Positions 4,835 through 8,326 of a stretch of 8,326 bases of DNA are shown here, piece after piece. How positions within the stretch are numbered: the first letter of the stretch is position 1; each line of letters starts with the position of its first letter. The position numbers were made by a program, and so were the translations under genes. Under the pieces are notes generated by a model that saw nothing but the letters and a program-made list of their open reading frames with translations, did no database searches and was not told the DNA's origin. The stretch is from Litorimonas sp049647245. GTDB lineage: Bacteria > Pseudomonadota > Alphaproteobacteria > Caulobacterales > Maricaulaceae. The stretch covers positions 1 through 8,326 of the forward strand of contig JBARXH010000089.1 in NCBI GenBank assembly GCA_049647245.1, in the 5' to 3' direction.

Positions 4835-7018
4835 ATGACCCGCACACCGAACACGAAACTGCTGAGCCGCACCGCATCGGCCGCCGCGCTCATCGGCGCG
4901 ATGATGCTGCCCACCAACGCTTTCGCCCAGATCGACGAAGTCATCACGACGGCGCAGCGCCGGGCCGAAACCGCGCAGGATGTGCCCGTCTCCCTTACGG
5001 TCCTGACGGCAGAAGATCTTGAGATCCGCCAGATCGAGGACACGCTCGACATTGCGAGCTTCGTTCCCAACCTGAACCTCGGCACCAATACCGGCACGGC
5101 CAATGCGGCGCGCATCTTCCTGCGCGGCATCGGCGAGGATGAATCGCGCGGTCTCGTGGAGCCTGCCGTCGGGACCTATGTGGACGGCGTCTATTATGGC
5201 CGCCTCGTCGGGTCGCTGCTGGACCTGGTCGATCTGGAGCAGATCGAAGTGCTGCGCGGTCCGCAAGGCACGCTCTATGGCCGCAACTCCAATGGCGGTG
5301 CGCTGAAGATCACGACCGTGAAGCCGGAGCCGGGCGAGTTCGGCGGCAATGCCCGCGTGACCTACGGAAACTACGACCGGGCCGACATCAAAGGCACGGT
5401 CAACCTTCCGCTGGGCGACGACACCGCCGTGCGCCTGTCGGGCCTGTACAAGACGCGTGACGGCTTCTTCGATATCAACCCGAACGGCACGCTGGCCGGG
5501 CAGGGCGTGGAGAATGTGGGCGATCTCGACACGATGGCCTTCCGGGGCTCGCTGTTCCACGACTTCGGCAACTGGGACGTTCTGCTGATCGCCGACTATA
5601 CGGACGATGACAGCGACCCCATCCCGTCCAGCATCATCGACTCGCTCGACGCGGATGGCGACCTGTTCACGGTGGAACCCGCGCCGGGGACGTCCTGCGT
5701 GGACGCCGGACCGGCGAACGCCCCGGCAGGCGCCTTCCAGTTCACCCGCCCCGTCGGGTGCTTCACCGGCTTCTCCAACGAAACCAAGAGCCAGGGCCTG
5801 TCCGGCACGATCACGGGCGACATTGGCGGCTTCACGGTCCAGTCCATCACGGCCTTCCGCAAGCTGGACGACGAGCTGTCCTCCCATATCGGCTTTCCCT
5901 ACCTGCAGGAAACCGACCAGGAGCAGCTGTCCCAGGAAGTCACGCTCAGCTCCAATCTCGACGGGCCGTTCAACTATGTGGCCGGTGTCTTCTACTTCAA
6001 GGAAGACCTGAACCTCGACACGTCCTTCGTCTTCCCGTTCCGCGTCGCCGCCGACGTGGAGTCCATCGCCGTCTTCGCTCAGGGCGAGCTGCGCACGGGC
6101 GATTTCACCTTCACGGGCGGCCTGCGCTACACGGACGAGGACCGGGAGTTCGAGGGGATCGCCTTCACCTCGGGCCTGACCAACCAGCTCGACGTGGGCG
6201 GCGACAATATCAGCTACACCGCCAAGGTTGACTATGATTTCAACGAGGACCTGCTGCTCTTCGCCTCCTACTCCACGGGCTTCAAGGGCGCGGGCGTGTC
6301 GCCGGACTGTTTCGGTCCGACCGCCTGCTTCCTGCCCGTCGAGGAGGAAGAAGTCGGCACGCTGGAGCTGGGCTTCAAGTCGCGCTTTGCCGATGACCGG
6401 GTGAGCTTCAACGGCACCTATTTCTTCAACCAGTACGACAATCTCCAGATCGCCGCGTCTGTCCCCGGTCTCGGTTTCACGCGCTTCAACGTGGAGGAGA
6501 CCGAGATCTCGGGCTTCGAGTTCGACCTGACCTTTGCGCCCAACGACCGGTTCGAACTGTCGGCCAATCTCGGCCTGCTGGATGCGGAATATACGGAGCT
6601 GGACCTGGCCCAGGCGGGCGGCCTGACCAATAATGGCGTGCCGTGCCCGAACGGCGTGGTGACGATCCAGTGCGCGCTCGACCTCGAGCTGAAGAACGCG
6701 CCGTCCTACAAGGCCAACATCGCCGCGACCTACTTCCAGCCGGTCTATCAGGGCGAGCTGATCCTGTCGGGCGACATTTCGTTCGAGGATGACAGCTTCA
6801 ACCTCGTGGCCAACTCCCCGGCCTCGGCCTTCTCGGACATCCCGACGCTCATCAACGGCCGTCTCGCCTACCGTCCGGATGCGGGCGGGTGGACGGTCGC
6901 CGTTTGGGCGCGCAACATCACGGACGAGGAGTATTTCCGCGCCGGGACGGGCAATGCCAACGCGGTCTATGCCTCCGAGCCCGCCACCTATGGTGTGGAC
7001 TTCGGGATCGAATTCTAG
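4835..7018 (+). CDS. TonB-dependent outer-membrane receptor
   Basis: This complete 727-residue receptor has a signal peptide at 1-31 (basic n-region, hydrophobic AASAA/ALIGAMML core, cleavage after AFA). A TonB box DEVITTAQRR follows directly at about 34-43, then the plug: AQDVPVSLTVLTAEDL, the IFLRGIG motif, EPAVGTYVDGVYYGR and LRGPQGTLYGRNSNGGALKI (from residue 140). The rest is a beta-barrel of about 550 residues ending in the aromatic strand GVDFGIEF, with terminal F as required for outer-membrane assembly. It imports a ligand using proton-motive force through TonB-ExbB-ExbD. No N-terminal FecA-type signalling extension is present, so it does not signal to a sigma factor by that route. 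Three spaced cysteine pairs (C288/C309, C492/C498, C604/C613) lie in probable surface loops and may form disulfides. Located beside catabolic genes, it more likely takes up an organic substrate than a siderophore; this is inference. Confidence 0.97.
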   Translation: MTRTPNTKLLSRTASAAALIGAMMLPTNAFAQIDEVITTAQRRAETAQDVPVSLTVLTAEDLEIRQIEDTLDIASFVPNLNLGTNTGTANAARIFLRGIGEDESRGLVEPAVGTYVDGVYYGRLVGSLLDLVDLEQIEVLRGPQGTLYGRNSNGGALKITTVKPEPGEFGGNARVTYGNYDRADIKGTVNLPLGDDTAVRLSGLYKTRDGFFDINPNGTLAGQGVENVGDLDTMAFRGSLFHDFGNWDVLLIADYTDDDSDPIPSSIIDSLDADGDLFTVEPAPGTSCVDAGPANAPAGAFQFTRPVGCFTGFSNETKSQGLSGTITGDIGGFTVQSITAFRKLDDELSSHIGFPYLQETDQEQLSQEVTLSSNLDGPFNYVAGVFYFKEDLNLDTSFVFPFRVAADVESIAVFAQGELRTGDFTFTGGLRYTDEDREFEGIAFTSGLTNQLDVGGDNISYTAKVDYDFNEDLLLFASYSTGFKGAGVSPDCFGPTACFLPVEEEEVGTLELGFKSRFADDRVSFNGTYFFNQYDNLQIAASVPGLGFTRFNVEETEISGFEFDLTFAPNDRFELSANLGLLDAEYTELDLAQAGGLTNNGVPCPNGVVTIQCALDLELKNAPSYKANIAATYFQPVYQGELILSGDISFEDDSFNLVANSPASAFSDIPTLINGRLAYRPDAGGWTVAVWARNITDEEYFRAGTGNANAVYASEPATYGVDFGIEF

Positions 7019-7043
7019 CTCGCGCACAGCGCCGTTTGATTTC

Positions 7044-7071
7044 GGGCAGTCGCATTCCGGTGCGGCTGCCC
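7044..7071 (+). terminator. Strong intergenic hairpin; terminator-like without a T tract, or a processing element
   Basis: GGGCAGTCGCA pairs with TGCGGCTGCCC over 11 positions (ten Watson-Crick, one G-T wobble) around loop TTCCGG. It starts 25 bases after the receptor stop and ends 13 bases before the ATG of the LeuC-like gene. What follows is TACTTACAA, not a T run, so intrinsic termination would be inefficient. It could stabilise the receptor mRNA or lower read-through and ribosome access to the next gene. Confidence 0.55.
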
Positions 7072-7084
7072 TACTTACAAGCCC

Positions 7085-8326
7085 ATGGGACTCACCCTTT
7101 TCGACCGGATCTGGAACGCGCACCGCGTGGCGGCGCTGCCGTCCGGCGAGGACCTGATCGCGATCGACCGGGTCTTCCTGCATGAACGCACGGGCAGCGT
7201 GGCGCTGGAAAGCCTGCTGGCTTCGGGCCGCGCGCCGCTGGACCCATCGCGCGTCTTCTGCACCATGGACCACATCGTCAGCACGGATGAAGGCCGTGGC
7301 CGCAGCGATGCGCGCACACCCGGCGGCGACGTTTTCATCACGGCGACCCGCGCGGCGGCAGCCCGCACCGGGATCAATCTGATCGACGTGGACAGCGCGG
7401 ACCAGGGCATCGTCCATGTCATCTCTCCCGAACTCGGCATCGCGCAACCGGGCCTGACGCTCGTCTGTCCCGACAGCCACACCTGCAGTCAGGGCGCTTT
7501 GGGTGCGGCCGCCTGGGGCATCGGGTCGACGGATGCGGAACACGCCATGGCGACAGGCACGCTGCGCCTGAAACGCCCGCCGCAAATGCGCATCCGCGTG
7601 GACGGAGAACTGGCCGACAGGATCACGGCCAAGGACCTGATCCTGCACATCATTGGAGCACTGGGCGCGGACGGGGCGAAGCGCTGCGCGGTGGAATTCT
7701 GCGGCCAAGGCGTGGAGGCGCTGGACATCGAGGCGCGACTGACGCTGTGCAACATGGCTGTGGAGATGGCGGCTTTCACGGCCATTGTCGCGCCGGACGA
7801 GCGGACATTCCGCTACCTGGAAGGCCGACGCTACGCGCCGAAGGGACCGGACTGGGACGCGGCGGTCGGACACTGGCGGACGCTGAAAACCGATCCGGAC
7901 GCGGCCTTCGACGCGGAACATGTCTTCGACGCCGCCGATGTGGGCCACACGGTCACCTGGGGCACGTCGCCGGGGCAGGCCGGGCGGCTGGACGGCGTGG
8001 CGGGCCGATCGGACTATATGGCGCTGGAAGAGGGCGCGGCCGTCGGTGGCCTGCCCATCGGCGGGGCCTTCATCGGGTCCTGCACCAATGCCCGCCTCAG
8101 CGACCTGCGCGCGGCAGCCGCCGTGTTGCGCGGGCGGCGGGTCGCGGACGGGGTTACGGCGATCTGCGTGCCGGGGTCCATGGCCGTACGGCGCGACGCA
8201 GAAGCGGAAGGGCTGGACCGCGTCTTCCGCGAGGCCGGGTTCGAATGGGGCGAGGCGGGGTGCGCCTTCTGTTTCTATGCGGGCGGCCGGACCTTCGCGC
8301 CGGGGACCCGCGTGGTCAGCTCCACC
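7085..8326 (+). CDS. Aconitase-family hydro-lyase large subunit, LeuC-like, C-terminus cut by window edge
   Basis: The frame MGLTLFDRIWNAHRV is open for 414 codons to the right edge; LeuC proteins have about 470 residues, so some 50-60 are missing. The active site of the family is visible: DH at 62-63, GIVHVISPE with H111, DSHT at 130-133, TAKDLILHIIG, E204, TLCNMAVE (220-227), TWGTSP, and the [4Fe-4S] ligands C333 (GSCTN), C393 and C396 (GCAFC), spaced 60 and 63 as in LeuC. These enzymes dehydrate and rehydrate 2- or 3-hydroxy di/tricarboxylates, with a separate small subunit, expected just downstream. Differences from typical leucine-biosynthetic LeuC (CPDSHTCSQGALG where CGDSHTSTHGAFG is usual; CFYAGG where CLAMN is usual) suggest a paralogue for another substrate, such as a dimethylmalate-, citraconate- or citramalate-type acid. 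No clear Shine-Dalgarno precedes the start, which the N-terminal family motif fixes. Confidence 0.93.
   Translation, partial: MGLTLFDRIWNAHRVAALPSGEDLIAIDRVFLHERTGSVALESLLASGRAPLDPSRVFCTMDHIVSTDEGRGRSDARTPGGDVFITATRAAAARTGINLIDVDSADQGIVHVISPELGIAQPGLTLVCPDSHTCSQGALGAAAWGIGSTDAEHAMATGTLRLKRPPQMRIRVDGELADRITAKDLILHIIGALGADGAKRCAVEFCGQGVEALDIEARLTLCNMAVEMAAFTAIVAPDERTFRYLEGRRYAPKGPDWDAAVGHWRTLKTDPDAAFDAEHVFDAADVGHTVTWGTSPGQAGRLDGVAGRSDYMALEEGAAVGGLPIGGAFIGSCTNARLSDLRAAAAVLRGRRVADGVTAICVPGSMAVRRDAEAEGLDRVFREAGFEWGEAGCAFCFYAGGRTFAPGTRVVSST

Noticed and set aside
7044..7071. Classical Rho-independent terminator
   Set aside because: The stem is strong enough, but neither strand has a T run after it, so it is described only as terminator-like.
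4499..7948. Open frame of 1149 codons on the minus strand, antisense to the receptor and the LeuC-like gene
   Set aside because: It is the mirror of two strongly recognisable plus-strand genes with G/C-biased third codon positions, which suppress antisense stops. Its product is rich in R, A, G, V and D without any domain I recognise, and it also runs through the divergent control region.
1..8326. CRISPR array, tRNA, rRNA, insertion sequence or integrase
   Set aside because: No regularly spaced repeats, tRNA-like cloverleaf, rRNA-like stretch, transposase motif or terminal inverted repeats were seen in reading both strands.

Overview
The window is GC-rich (by eye about two-thirds G+C, dropping only in one short patch near 4655-4670) and gene-dense, with few gaps. 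The genes look alphaproteobacterial, of a sphingomonad or Hyphomonadaceae-like kind. The reasons are a TonB-dependent receptor with an N-terminal 'DEVITTAQRR' TonB box, tightly overlapping catabolic-type genes, and strong G/C preference at third codon positions. The taxon is an inference; there is no rRNA or marker gene here.

Layout. Positions 1-4647 hold five genes on the minus strand, transcribed right to left: a small lipocalin/DUF3598-like protein (4165-4647), an FAD-dependent oxidoreductase of the vanillyl-alcohol-oxidase / p-cresol-methylhydroxylase superfamily (2537-4114), a two-module glyoxalase/VOC-fold protein (1636-2532), a zinc-independent NADP-dependent oxidoreductase of the CurA/prostaglandin-reductase type (644-1639), and a partial unknown protein leaving the left edge (1-647). 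The last four are joined by a 4-base gap and two ATGA overlaps, so they are almost certainly one operon. Positions 4648-4834 are a divergent control region with a 24-base dyad (TGTCGCG-N10-CGCGACA), a third copy of the half-site, an AT-rich patch and a leader hairpin. Positions 4835-7018 encode, on the plus strand, a complete TonB-dependent outer-membrane receptor. After a 66-base gap filled mostly by a strong hairpin comes a LeuC-like aconitase-family [4Fe-4S] hydro-lyase large subunit, cut by the right edge (7085-8326).

How the genes may work together (inference). The receptor would import a scarce, bulky organic substrate across the outer membrane. The flavoprotein could oxidise it, the CurA-type enzyme could reduce an alpha,beta-unsaturated carbonyl intermediate, and the VOC protein and the two unknown proteins could bind or rearrange intermediates. 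The LeuC-like protein differs at several motif positions from leucine-biosynthetic LeuC and could hydrate or dehydrate a small di- or tricarboxylate further down. No transcriptional regulator, transposase, tRNA, rRNA or CRISPR array is visible. The substrate cannot be read from the sequence. The most interesting points are the unassigned uptake-plus-oxidation locus as a whole, the triple half-site in the divergent promoter, and the hairpin directly before the LeuC-like gene, which has no evident ribosome binding site.
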